From NCBI GenBank assembly GCA_023212645.1, contig JALBYC010000040.1:1-64000 (forward strand): 64,000 bases of DNA. The letters run 5' to 3'. Made by a program: the position numbers and the translations under genes. Positions within the stretch are counted from its first letter, which is position 1. Every line of letters begins with the position of its first letter. This DNA comes from Farysia itapuensis (Eukaryota > Basidiomycota > Ustilaginomycetes > Ustilaginales > Ustilaginaceae). Below are positions 31,168 through 40,912 of the stretch, one piece after another. The notes beneath the pieces are model-generated. The model was not told where the DNA came from and searched no databases. It saw only the letters and a program-made list of their open reading frames with translations.

Positions 31168-32682
31168 TTAGTGCACGAGTCGATTGCGCATGCTGGCCTC
31201 GACAGAGGATGAGGAAAGGCCGACGCCAGAGACGGACGCTGGTCCGCGAAAGCTTGCGACACTGCTGTCATCAAGAAGTGCATCAGATGTGCTCCTGGTC
31301 AGGGCAGTGGGTGGTGGATGCTGACCTGCTGCATGTGCTCGCCATGCTTCGACGCTACCCAGGGGTGACTTGGTCACACGCGGTGAGCCTGGCTGGCTGT
31401 TTCGAGCAAATGCACCGCGCTCCTGTCGCATCGATTCGGTGTGACCTGGTCGAATGACGGAGTCGTCCGGATGCTCGATTCCCGTCTCAACTTTCATCTG
31501 ACCTGCGTCCTGGCCATCCTTTGTCGCCAACGGACTCTCATCGGTCTGCGAGGATACGTTGGGCGATGGAACAAGGTTGGGTAGTGTAAGGCTCCAGTAT
31601 CGCGGCCAGACGAAGCGGTCCAAAATCCAGCCGCGCAGACGCGAAATGAGGAGCTGTTCAATCTTGGGTATGTCTTGCAGTTTGGCCCTGGAACCAAGCA
31701 AGCTGGTGGCTGACGCTTCCAGCGCAAAGTCAGGATGTAACGAAAAGTGAAGCTGATGCCTTGACCTAGCCATTCGCGGCAGTGCTGTCGAGGTGGGAAG
31801 AACCGTGGCAGTTGGATCTGACGAGAAAAGCTCTATCGCTAGCGTGCCCGAGAAACGAACGACGGTGAGACTGAGCGAGACGGGCAGGACAGCAAAGCGT
31901 GGCTTTGGAAAATTGACCAGCAATTTGGTGTCAATAGCCAGAGTGATCTGGTCAGAGTAGTCAACGTCGATCTCGATGCGTGTGCGACCAGTGTCGTCTG
32001 CTGGCCTGACTCTTGCGTTGGTAAAGATGGGATACGCATCGCCAAAGTCGGCTTCGGTGACGCGAATCGGATCGAGAAAGGAAGAGGTGGCCTTGTTGAG
32101 GATTTCTTCCATGAGATCCCGTGCCGTACGTTCCTTTTGAGGATCGAGGTGGGATGCAGTGCTATGATTGGAGCCACCTGCAAGAACGTCCTCTCTGTAG
32201 CCCGCTATTGCTTGCGCAAACATGACGTTGAGCCAGTCTGCACTTTCGGCCATGTGAGTAGAGATGTCGTAACCGGTGCGTTCCAAAATGTTGGCAAACA
32301 TGCTGGTAGCTGATGGCACGCGCGGTGGACCGCTGCGTCGATCTCGTACCTGTCGGCCCTTGTGTGCTCCAGTTGATCCAGCTGCGCGTCGAGCATCCTG
32401 CAGCAAAATCTTTGCATGTCGCTTTGACCGACGATCCGAGATCTTGAGACGCATCAGACGCTCCTTTTCCAAAGCCGTGGCCGAGTCTTCGAAGATGACA
32501 TAGCGTATGAGGAGGAGGGCAATAACGACCATTGACACCTGCCCTACTACGAGCCCTTGTGTGAATGTCCATCTCGACGTAGGCGTGGTTGGAAGATAGG
32601 ACAGCAATGGCGGATAGTCTGCCTCTGCCGCCGCCGCTGCTGCCGGCCGCATTGCCAGTGACGGCTCCTGCGACACTGACAT
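31168..32682 (-). CDS. MMM1: ERMES subunit Mmm1 (maintenance of mitochondrial morphology 1)
   Basis: An intronless 504-aa protein. A short lumenal N-terminus precedes one membrane span (about residues 42-65, GLVVGQVSMVVIALLLIRYV). A linker with basic residues follows, then the SMP lipid-transfer domain beginning near ESADWLNVMFAQAIAGYR and including ARVRPADD, IEIDVDYSDQITLAIDT, FHPDFALEASATSLLGSRAKL-like and ISRLRGWILDRFVWPRYW segments. Mmm1 is the ER-anchored subunit of the ERMES tether and moves phospholipids to mitochondria with Mdm12. The C-terminal ~110 residues are disordered and longer than in yeast. It is divergent from the fatty acid hydroxylase gene, with 256 bp between start codons. 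Confidence 0.93.
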   Translation of the reverse strand: MSVSQEPSLAMRPAAAAAAEADYPPLLSYLPTTPTSRWTFTQGLVVGQVSMVVIALLLIRYVIFEDSATALEKERLMRLKISDRRSKRHAKILLQDARRAAGSTGAHKGRQVRDRRSGPPRVPSATSMFANILERTGYDISTHMAESADWLNVMFAQAIAGYREDVLAGGSNHSTASHLDPQKERTARDLMEEILNKATSSFLDPIRVTEADFGDAYPIFTNARVRPADDTGRTRIEIDVDYSDQITLAIDTKLLVNFPKPRFAVLPVSLSLTVVRFSGTLAIELFSSDPTATVLPTSTALPRMARSRHQLHFSLHPDFALEASATSLLGSRAKLQDIPKIEQLLISRLRGWILDRFVWPRYWSLTLPNLVPSPNVSSQTDESPLATKDGQDAGQMKVETGIEHPDDSVIRPGHTESMRQERGAFARNSQPGSPRVTKSPLGSVEAWRAHAAGQHPPPTALTRSTSDALLDDSSVASFRGPASVSGVGLSSSSVEASMRNRLVH

Positions 32683-32938
32683 GAGTGTTGCAGTGTGGAG
32701 CTGTGGAGGGCGAGTGCGAATCGCGAAGTTGTGAAAAGGAGGTGTTAGAGATGGTAATCTTCTTATCGTGCGAGAGAGTGCTTTGCTTGTTGATCATGAC
32801 CGAGAGTCCGAGACACGCGCAGGTTTGCTCGGTTCAAACCGCCGAAAACCCTGGGTCCAGCGAAACTCTGGGAAATTTGTTATTCTGACAGCCGTGTGGC
32901 AACACATCTTACCTTCACCACCACCACCAACCTCAACA

Positions 32939-34090
32939 ATGCAGCTCTTCTCCACAGCAGACGTTGCCAAGCACAACAAGTCCACCGACTGCTGGGTGAT
33001 TCATCAGGGCAAGGTGTACAATGTCACCGAGTTTGTCGAAGACCACCCAGGTGGAGACGACCTCATCTTGCGCTACGCCGGCAAGGACATGCTCGACATT
33101 ATGGACGACCCGTCCGAACATTCACATTCCGACTCTGCATACGAGTTGCTAGAAGAGTATCTCATCGGCCGACTTCCCACCACCGAAGCCGAGACTAAGG
33201 CACTCGACGAGCGCAACTTGGCTGGCGGCTATACTGGCAAAGATGACTCCATCATCATCACAGACGACTTTCACCCAGAAGAGACCGATTTCACATCAGA
33301 TTTCAAGGCGCACAAATTCCTCGATCTCAACAAGGCTCTCATCCCACAGATGCTCACTGCAAAGTTTTCGAAAGAGTTCTACTTGGAGCAGGTACATGCT
33401 CCACGCCACCTCAAGGAGCCCGCGCGCTTCTTTGACCAAGACTACCTTGAAGTCCTGACACGCACATCGTGGTACGTCGTGCCAATGGTTTGGGTCCCCA
33501 TTGCAGCCGCCATCTTCTTCCGTTCCGCTACGCAGTTTGCTTCCAGCATTTCCAAGACCCCGCTCAACGGTGCGACGTGGTATCACTCTGCCACCAAGCC
33601 CGCGTCCTTTGACTCCTCCGTATGGTCATTGGCGTTGACGGAGTCAGCAATCTGCTGGGCGGTTGGTGTCGTCATCTGGACGTTGCTCGAGTACACCATT
33701 CATCGATTCCTGTTCCACATTGACAACGTGCTGCCCGACAAGCCCATCTTTCTCACTCTCCACTTTTTGCTGCATGGTGTCCACCACTACTTACCGATGG
33801 ACCGCTTGCGGCTGGTTATGCCACCCCTTCTCTTCTTTTTGCTCAGCTATCCATTCACTCAGCTTGGCCATGCTTTGTTTCCCCCGTCGGTTGCCAACGG
33901 CATCATCTCTGGTGCGTTCAGCATGTATGTCGTCTACGACTGTATGCACTACGCCCTTCATCACACAAAGCTGCCAACCTACATGAAGAAGATGAAGCAG
34001 TACCACCTCGAGCACCACTACAAGAACTTTGAGCTCGGCTTTGGCGTCACTTCCAAGATCTGGGACTACGTCTTTGGCACAACTTTGTAA
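32939..34090 (+). CDS. SCS7: Fatty acid 2-hydroxylase (sphingolipid alpha-hydroxylase)
   Basis: An intronless 383-aa protein. The ATG at 32939 (ACAATGC) is chosen because it begins the cytochrome b5 domain; the frame is open further upstream without ATG support. The N-terminal b5 domain has the heme motif HPGGDD. The C-terminal membrane domain carries the diiron His boxes HRFLFH, HFLLHGVHHY, HYALHH and HLEHHYKN. The enzyme adds the 2-hydroxyl to the very-long-chain fatty acid of ceramides in the ER. Length and domain order match yeast Scs7. Confidence 0.95.
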   Translation: MQLFSTADVAKHNKSTDCWVIHQGKVYNVTEFVEDHPGGDDLILRYAGKDMLDIMDDPSEHSHSDSAYELLEEYLIGRLPTTEAETKALDERNLAGGYTGKDDSIIITDDFHPEETDFTSDFKAHKFLDLNKALIPQMLTAKFSKEFYLEQVHAPRHLKEPARFFDQDYLEVLTRTSWYVVPMVWVPIAAAIFFRSATQFASSISKTPLNGATWYHSATKPASFDSSVWSLALTESAICWAVGVVIWTLLEYTIHRFLFHIDNVLPDKPIFLTLHFLLHGVHHYLPMDRLRLVMPPLLFFLLSYPFTQLGHALFPPSVANGIISGAFSMYVVYDCMHYALHHTKLPTYMKKMKQYHLEHHYKNFELGFGVTSKIWDYVFGTTL

Positions 34091-34294
34091 TCACTCTACT
34101 TTGCATGTATATACGCGCGGCGCATCTAATGATACCTGAGTTAAGCACAAAGCGAAGTGAGATCGCGGGATCGGGTTGGAAATCGGAAGATTGTTTTTTT
34201 GAGTTTCATTACCACACGAAGAAGTTGCTGAGAGGGACTGTTGGTGCCCCTTCATGCTCGTACCACCACCTTTCTCGTGCAGAATAGCTGGTTT
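34091..34294. promoter_or_regulatory. Short intergenic region before the tRNase Z gene
   Basis: About 200 bp, or 320 bp if the downstream ATG at 34412 is used. It contains a T-rich tract near 34,195. No RNA gene or further coding frame was found. Confidence 0.4.
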
Positions 34295-37200
34295 ATGCTG
34301 CACTACTGTCGCTGGAAACCGAGCGACCTGCTTTTCACTCCACGTTTGGTCGGTTCACTGATCTACAGGACCTCGTCCACGCAAGTGATCCCCTCGCCAC
34401 AAACCACCAAGATGCTGGCGGATATCCGGTTCCTACACGTTCCATCGTCCGATACCGATGATCTTCCTAGCTATCTGCTGCAGGTCGGCGCGGAGAAGTA
34501 TCTCTTCAATGTGGGCGAAGGCACCACTCGAGCCTCGACGCAGCGCAAGGCCGGTTATTCTCGCTTGTCTAAGATCTTTGTGCCTCGGGTAGGTTGGGAA
34601 GCTCTCGGCGGTCTTCCCGGTATGCTCATGAGCATGGCTGATGGCAAGCGTGCACAGGAAGATATCTACGGTCCAGTTGGGCTGCGCTATGCTTTGTCCA
34701 CCATGCGCACTTTTGCAAAGCGAGACACAATGAAGCTCAACGTGCACGAAATCAACCACGCTGCCTGTGACCGTCCCTTGTATAAGGATGACAATATGGC
34801 GGTACATGCCGTCATGCTTACACCAACCAGACTTCGACAAGTCAAAAGGCTCAAGATTGACACAGAAACTCAACAGGTTGATGCCTCTACTCTCGCCAGG
34901 GTCGAGCAAATGTGGCGCTCAGCAGACTTTGACCCTTCCTCTCTGACTGGCGCTCAGGCTCATGCCTGGATTCAGCTCGTCTCCAATAGCGTCTTCAACG
35001 ACAATTCACGGCAAAGGGACTTGCAGACTGCCACCGAGCCCAAGGTCAACGAACCACCGCCACCGTCAGGGAAAGGCCATTCGTATCGGAACACGCCTGC
35101 TTGGATCAACAAGACGTTACCGCGTCCCATCTTCGATCACGGTGCGCCGATAGAGACCTCACAGAATGCAGCAACAGGTGACCAAGCGCCTGTTCTTGCC
35201 TTTATCTGCGAGGGAGCCTCACAACGTGGCAAGTTTGACCTGGAGAAAGCTGCTGACGCTGGAGTCCCCCGCGGTGCTGACTATAGAGCTCTTACCGAAG
35301 GGCGGGATGTGACCATACAGCGACCCACAGCGTGGCATCTATGGGACCCCCCTGCCAGAAAAGCCTGGCTTCAGCTACGCCTAAACCAATTCAAGACTAA
35401 GAACAAGTCAGGACAGAAAGCAGCTCAGCCATCGAGCGACGAGCTGGAAGAGGTGGTCGTCAAGTCATCCGATGTCGTGGGACCAGCAAGAGCCGGCTAC
35501 GTCATGTTTCAAATGTATCTGCCTTCCGTCGACTACATCGACTCTCTTGTCAACGGCGAGCAGTCAGCTGCGTCTTTCGCCCCATACACCTTGGAGAACA
35601 ACAAAGGCAAGGAGGGAGAGCTCTCTCGCTTACCTCACCTTATTGTTCATGCGGTCCCTACTCAGGTGCTTGAAGACGAAAGATATCAGTCCTGGATGCA
35701 GCAATTTGGCCCGAATTGCAACCATATCCTGGCAAACCGAGACTTGTGTGCCGATAAGCTTATATTCCCATCCAGCGCCACAATACCCCTCCGATTATCC
35801 AAGCTGGACAACGTCATGTTTCAGGTGCCGCAGTATCGCTTGGAGCCCCGCGTCGACCCAAAGACCATCTTTGCAGGCCGAGGACTCAAGTTCACTTCAG
35901 CTCGCGCTGACCTGACTGTCTCCTTGTCCCCTCGCGGTGAGGCGCAGCAATTTGCGTCTAATGTTCCCGACTTTGATTGGCCAGTAGACTCGCAATCAGC
36001 CGAGGACTTGGCTGCTTTCAACGTGGCTGCCTTCCACGACGAACCTTCTTCTGATACCACCAAACTCCCATCTAATACCAAGAATGGGTCCAAATCGAAG
36101 GCTGATCCACCTGAACGAAGAGAAGTAGGCGAAGCCAAGAAACGTTTGCAGGAGGCGCGAAAAGGCGCCTGGATCAACTACCTGGATGTTGTCAAGCAAA
36201 TCAAGAGTGCTGAAGGCAATGTCCGCCCCACAAAGCAGAACGGAAAGAGTCCTGCCCCGCTGATTGAGCCAAAAGATGACGTGCTTGTCACTACACTGGG
36301 TACTGGATCGTCAGCGCCAAGCAAGTATCGCAACGTGGTCTCGACTCTCATCCAGACTCCAGACTCAGGCAATATTCTGCTTGACGCCGGCGAATCTACA
36401 TACGGCATGCTTCATCGCAAATTTGGCTGTCATCGCGATGGAACGGCGAACGCGACTAGCTCGCTCAAAGGCGAGGACGTTGATCAGATCTTGGCCAACT
36501 TACGTCTCATCTTCATCAGCCACAATCACGCTGACCACCACATGGGTCTGATCCGCTTGCTTGTAGAGCGCCGCAAGCTGTCCCGAAAACCGGAGCATCC
36601 TCTATACCTTGTCGTGACGCACTTCTTGCGAACGCATCTCAGCGAGTACGAGCACCTTCAAGATCTCGGATTGGACAGAGATGTAATTCTGATGACGAAC
36701 GATCATCTTGATTGGCGTACGGGCGTAGACCCGTCCCACGGCAACCCCGCTCCTGAAGATCCGGACTTGCCCTCATCCAGACCTCGTCTTGAGTGTCGGC
36801 GCCATATCAAGGTGCTCAAGAAATTGACGGGCTTGAGCCACTTGCACACAGTCCGGGTCGAACATCGGGGTCACTGCCATGGCCTGGTGCTGCGACACAG
36901 CGCAGGTTGGTCGATCACCTACTCTGGCGACGCACGACCGACACCCGAATTGATTGCAGCCGGTCAAAACAGCTCCCTACTCATCCACGAAGCTACACTC
37001 GAGGATAGCCAGCTCGAAATGGCTATCGCCAAAGGCCATTCTACGTTCGGAGAAGCCATTGACGTCGGCAAACAGATGAAGGCGCAAAACATTCTCTTGA
37101 CGCACTTTTCCCAGCGATACCCCAAGATGGCCAAGTCGTCTCTATTTGCAGCATCGGCGGCAGGAACGCCGATTGCGCTGGCGTTTGACATGGTGACGTA

Positions 37201-37885
37201 CCCCATGAGTCAGTTTAGCAAGATACAGAGCTACACGCCCGCGATGGAGGCCCTGTTTGCTGCTGATCTGGAAGAAGAAACTAGCGACTTGTGCGCGGAA
37301 GAGGAAGCTGAAGAGAAGCCCGAGCAGCAAGAGAAGCCTGCCGCTCAAGCAGCTAGATCTGCCGCCAAAACAGTCGCTCAGAAGAGTGAGGAGCCAGCTC
37401 AAGCAGTTCAATCAGCCAGTGAAAGAGCAGCCAAGCGGAAGGGCCAATCTGACGCAAACAATCCAACGAAACAGCCGAGTGCAACGCGGAAAGCATTGAA
37501 GCCAACTCAGTGGAGGTATCTAGGCATCAGTCTGACTCCATCGAACTCGTTTGGTCGTGCATCTCGTACGATCGAGGGATCCTTTACGGTTTTGCACCTT
37601 ACCGAGCTGATACATGCGGCACAGAAGAGTATGATGGGCACAGTCGGTGGATCGGTTCTGTTTGATGTCGTGGCAATGTATCCGAGCGCTGCGAAGGAGA
37701 AGTCTGTCTGGAACGCAGCCATTCGCACCATGCCTTCACACGCCTCAGACCTGGCCGCAGCCCTAGCAGCGCTTCCAAACCCTGTCCTGCCCTTTAACGG
37801 ATCGGAAACGGACAAGATCCAGGTCCGCATCAGCGTCATGGGACCGACTACCAGCATTCAATCCCTTCTACCGCTCATCCCATAA
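34295..37885 (+). CDS. TRZ1: Long-form tRNase Z with an extra C-terminal domain
   Basis: One exon. Two in-frame ATGs are plausible. The one at 34295 gives 1196 aa with a basic, Ser/Arg-rich presequence suited to mitochondria; its context is weak. The one at 34412 (CCAAGATG, strong) gives 1157 aa starting MLADIRFLHV. The N-terminal pseudo-catalytic half and the C-terminal half typical of ELAC2/Trz1 are both present. The active half has LGTGSSAPSKYRN, then SHNHADHHMGL (HxHxDH metal site), then YSGDARPT, then the HST/GHSTFGEA and LTHFSQRYPK motifs. It cuts the 3' trailer from pre-tRNA in nucleus and mitochondria. After the normal end (MVTYPMSQF) come an acidic/Ala-rich linker and about 125 extra residues resembling an Rpp14/Pop5/Pop8-type fold. 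Confidence 0.93.
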   Translation: MLHYCRWKPSDLLFTPRLVGSLIYRTSSTQVIPSPQTTKMLADIRFLHVPSSDTDDLPSYLLQVGAEKYLFNVGEGTTRASTQRKAGYSRLSKIFVPRVGWEALGGLPGMLMSMADGKRAQEDIYGPVGLRYALSTMRTFAKRDTMKLNVHEINHAACDRPLYKDDNMAVHAVMLTPTRLRQVKRLKIDTETQQVDASTLARVEQMWRSADFDPSSLTGAQAHAWIQLVSNSVFNDNSRQRDLQTATEPKVNEPPPPSGKGHSYRNTPAWINKTLPRPIFDHGAPIETSQNAATGDQAPVLAFICEGASQRGKFDLEKAADAGVPRGADYRALTEGRDVTIQRPTAWHLWDPPARKAWLQLRLNQFKTKNKSGQKAAQPSSDELEEVVVKSSDVVGPARAGYVMFQMYLPSVDYIDSLVNGEQSAASFAPYTLENNKGKEGELSRLPHLIVHAVPTQVLEDERYQSWMQQFGPNCNHILANRDLCADKLIFPSSATIPLRLSKLDNVMFQVPQYRLEPRVDPKTIFAGRGLKFTSARADLTVSLSPRGEAQQFASNVPDFDWPVDSQSAEDLAAFNVAAFHDEPSSDTTKLPSNTKNGSKSKADPPERREVGEAKKRLQEARKGAWINYLDVVKQIKSAEGNVRPTKQNGKSPAPLIEPKDDVLVTTLGTGSSAPSKYRNVVSTLIQTPDSGNILLDAGESTYGMLHRKFGCHRDGTANATSSLKGEDVDQILANLRLIFISHNHADHHMGLIRLLVERRKLSRKPEHPLYLVVTHFLRTHLSEYEHLQDLGLDRDVILMTNDHLDWRTGVDPSHGNPAPEDPDLPSSRPRLECRRHIKVLKKLTGLSHLHTVRVEHRGHCHGLVLRHSAGWSITYSGDARPTPELIAAGQNSSLLIHEATLEDSQLEMAIAKGHSTFGEAIDVGKQMKAQNILLTHFSQRYPKMAKSSLFAASAAGTPIALAFDMVTYPMSQFSKIQSYTPAMEALFAADLEEETSDLCAEEEAEEKPEQQEKPAAQAARSAAKTVAQKSEEPAQAVQSASERAAKRKGQSDANNPTKQPSATRKALKPTQWRYLGISLTPSNSFGRASRTIEGSFTVLHLTELIHAAQKSMMGTVGGSVLFDVVAMYPSAAKEKSVWNAAIRTMPSHASDLAAALAALPNPVLPFNGSETDKIQVRISVMGPTTSIQSLLPLIP

Positions 37886-37975
37886 AGCAACGCAACGTTC
37901 GCAAAAGTAGATGCTAAAACACAAGAGATTGCGATTGCTCACTGTCCAGACCCAAGCGCGTGCAATATTTGTGAG

Positions 37976-38631
37976 CTAAATGCCATGTAGTCTGTGCTTG
38001 GTAAGACTGCCGAGGTCGTAAAGGTCCTGTTCTATCTGCATCGCCCGCGCATGCTGTACCAGCAAATCTTTGTACAATTGCGCCTGGTAGCCCAGCTTCT
38101 GGAGGGACTGTAACGCTTCTTGCGTCGTGGGGAAGCCACGCATGGCCATATTCATCCGCTCCTGTTCGCGTACAAGCCGCGATCTGCGTAGCAGGCTCAG
38201 ACGGTGGTAGTCATTCACCGAGGCGATGAATCGATTCAGTCGGTTAACCAGCTCGCGCTGCTCGACCAAAGATGCGGGGAAAATCCTGCCGTCGATATGC
38301 TGTTGCAATCTGCTCTGTAGGGTCGCAGATGGTCCCGTGTAAAAGGCGAAGAATTGCGCAGCCATGATTGCATCGACTTTCGCTGAGTTTAGCCCAGAGA
38401 GCTTTTTTCAGTGAACTACGCTAGTGATCAAGACAATTGGTGTGAGTACTTACGGCGACTGTGCAAGATTTGCCCCAGTAGCTCTTCTTGCGCTTCATTC
38501 AGCTGTTTCTGTAAGTTAATTGCCGTCTTGGGCGATACAGCGACGCCGCTAACGGGTTGCTGGCCAACAGTGTGGCTGGCAATTGCGAGGAAGCTGAGCA
38601 TCACCCCGAGCAGGTGAACAATTAGCACCAT
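37976..38631 (-). CDS. Small secreted Cys-free protein A (effector-like cluster)
   Basis: Exons 38631-38454 and 38382-37976 encode 194 aa; the 71-nt intron (GTAAGT donor) is in phase 1. A signal peptide (MVLIVHLLGVMLSFLAIASH, cleavage near residue 24) is followed by a helical protein without Cys: LQKQLNEAQEELLGQIL, then after the intron AAQFFAFYTGPSATLQSRL, IFPAS, and a terminal DLGSLTKHRL. It is clearly paralogous to the gene at 38906-39587, with the same intron position and the same FFAF, FPAS and DLGSLT blocks. Function is unknown; small size, secretion and clustered paralogues are hallmarks of smut effector genes. Confidence 0.85.
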
Positions 38632-38905
38632 GACTCTTGCGCTTCTGGCGAGACAGGATCGGAGGCAGAGGAGCGAAGCTTCTGCTCTGCTCGTGGTTTG
38701 CGTTGCCTACATCTTGTGTTCGGCGCCTTCATCAACATGACCTCGACCGGTAGCAACGAGAGGGGCACTGCTCCGCTTCGTTCATATGACACATATTCTT
38801 CGCGCCAACGCACACAACTATTCATCCACACCTTCTTCAGTGACATGAATTCGCATTGTCTGGCATGTTTTTATCCCGACAGACGCAGAGTGGCACAGTG
38901 CTCGG

Positions 38906-39587
38906 CTATGCGTGGGGAGCGCGCTCAACGGCGCGATAAAGTCTGTGTCTGGTAAGACTGCCCAGATCTTCCAAATCCCTCGCCAGTTGAGACGCACGCA
39001 TGTGCTGCAAAAGTAATTCCTTGTACAGCTCCGCCTGGTCTTTTATACTGCGCAGGGTGCGAAAGACCTCTTCCGTTTGTGGGAAATCGCTCACAGCCCG
39101 GAAAAACTGTCGCTGTTTGACAATCTTGTCCTGGTATCGTGAGACGAATGTATCGTACCGCATGATGGTGCTGATAAATTGATCCATGAGAATCGCCAGG
39201 TGCGTTTGCTCAGGCGTGGAAGCGGGGAATACGTTCTCGGCGATGTGTCGAGTTAGCTCGCTCTGCAGGTCGATGGAGTGCTCGACGTGAAAGGCAAAGA
39301 ATCGTGCAGCCATGACTCCCTTATCCTGAGCTGTATAGCGAGACAATCAGTCGTAAAATTGTTGATGCTTGATGCCAAAAAATCTGCTTACCAGGCCGCA
39401 ACAAGTCTTTGAGAAGTTCGTTTTGTGCTTCAGCTACTCTGTGCTGGAAGTCGACGAATTTGGATGGGGAGGGTTGTGCTGCGCCTGCTTGAGATGTGTG
39501 CGGCAGTGCGACGGAGCTATTCATGCAGAGGAAGAGTACCATGACTGCCAACAGCAAATGATTAATCACGTCGCATCTCTGAGCCAT
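38906..39587 (-). CDS. Small secreted Cys-free protein B (effector-like cluster)
   Basis: Exons 39587-39392 and 39330-38906 encode 206 aa; the 61-nt intron is in phase 1 with a GTAAGC donor and TACAG acceptor. The ATG at 39587 precedes a signal peptide (HLLLAVMVLFLCMNSSVA); an upstream in-frame Met at 39677 would bury it. The mature protein is helical (HRVAEAQNELLKDLL, then AARFFAFHVEHSIDLQSEL, VFPAS, and DLGSLTRHRL at the end). It is about 40-45% identical by eye to protein A. A short basic extension follows the conserved C-terminus. No known domain was recognised. Confidence 0.85.
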
Positions 39588-40144
39588 CTTCACCGCGTGA
39601 ACAAAGTAGGTAGACTCAGGCTGAGCGTGACCATACTTAAGTACGAATTGTGGGATTGTACTGCTTCTGCCGATCATGATCTCAAGAGGATCGATGCTTC
39701 ATCTCGACTCTACAAAGGAAGGCGTTTGTCTCTTCCGCTCGCTCATTATTGCAGCCCAAGTCAAACTTTGTCGAGCGAGCGGGCGCTGAGGAGGTTAGAT
39801 ATGGACACATAAGCTATTGGTCCTTACCTCGAGCTAGACATGCGAAGTATTAGTCTTCCTACTCGTCCTTGCTTTTTGCTTTTTTGTTCGAGCTCACGAT
39901 GGAGGCTTGCAACTTTGTTACCAGATTCATCAGAAAAGCTGCGTGGGAATGAACACATTTTGTTGCCCAGACTTTGGCTGCTATACAGCGTTCGGACAAA
40001 TGAAAAGACACGACATATTGATACAAGGAAGTGGTACCTGTGAAGAAGATTCGTCCATTTTCATATTGCGGGTCGAGCTGGGGCACAATCCGTATAAAGA
40101 GCTTTGTCGATGACCCAAAGGTTCAACTTCGACTCGGACTCTCG
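39588..40144. promoter_or_regulatory. Divergent promoter region of effector-like genes B and C
   Basis: About 560 bp between the divergent starts at 39587 and 40145. A TATA-like box (40093-40099) serves gene C; a TTAAGTA word near 39,625 may serve gene B. No coding frame with homology was seen. Confidence 0.5.
40093..40099 (+). promoter_or_regulatory. TATA box of effector-like gene C
   Basis: TATAAAG, about 46 bp before the ATG at 40145. Confidence 0.45.
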
Positions 40145-40764
40145 ATGCTGTGCGTTAAGGTGGTCTCGCTTCTAGCAGTAGTGTTGTCGGCCGCTTCTGC
40201 CATGAGAAATGACGACTGGTGGTACGTGGAGACACCACGACCGAATACTCAGCAGGTTCTCGCGTACGAGCAGCTGTATGCTCAAGTCTCTGCCGCTCAT
40301 CATCTGAATGGACCAGGTAACCAAGTCCGCCCGATGTTTGCGCCCATTCGATTTGATAACCGGCAGGAAGATCCTTTCCTCTTCAAGGATCGCATCGTCG
40401 AGCAGCCCAATCGAGACATGGGTACGTGAACAACATCGTCTATATTGCCAGTTGCACTGACGCTTACATTGGTCCTCTTCCAGACTTTTTTGCCCGCCAA
40501 GTGGAAGCGTTGGTACCGACTGTGCGTGCTGAGCTCAACGGTCCATTTCACCCTCGCCACATCCAGAATCAGTTCTTTGGCTCCATCGACCAGCGCTTCC
40601 TGTATTACATCCATATCAGCCAGATTGCCGCCGAGTATGATGTCGAGCTGAGAACTCTACAGCACTTTGGCTCGCATCCTGATATCATGACCAATGTCGA
40701 TCTGATTAAGCAGGCGTCTCGGCTTGCTGATATGGCGCAGGGATGGCATGTACATGTTGCGTAG
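40145..40764 (+). CDS. Small secreted Cys-free protein C (effector-like cluster)
   Basis: Exons 40145-40421 and 40484-40764 encode 185 aa; the 62-nt intron (GTACGT donor, TTCCAG acceptor) is in phase 1. The signal peptide is MLCVKVVSLLAVVLSAASA; the mature part has no Cys. Exon 2 starts DFFARQVEALVPTVRAEL, then HPRHIQNQFFGSIDQRFLY, which matches the layout of exon 2 in proteins A and B (FFAF, a helix, an F-P or F-G step, then helices). Sequence identity is low, but the phase-1 intron just before the FFA block is shared by all three. A distant family member is therefore likely. It is divergent from gene B. Function is unknown. Confidence 0.8.
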
Positions 40765-40912
40765 CTACACTCTCTGTTGTATACTTGTATAGCAAATTAG
40801 GCAATGTAACAAGCCATTTCTGATGTTTTGGCGGAATTTGGCGGGAAAGAACAACACTTTTGTCTGGCTGTCAACGTCAACACCGCAACACCATCACGAC
40901 GAGTAAGCGCCC

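Noticed and set aside
32829..32845. GGTTCAAACC word resembling a tRNA B box
   Set aside because: No matching A box or acceptor-stem pairing nearby, and it lies in the short promoter between MMM1 and the fatty acid hydroxylase gene.
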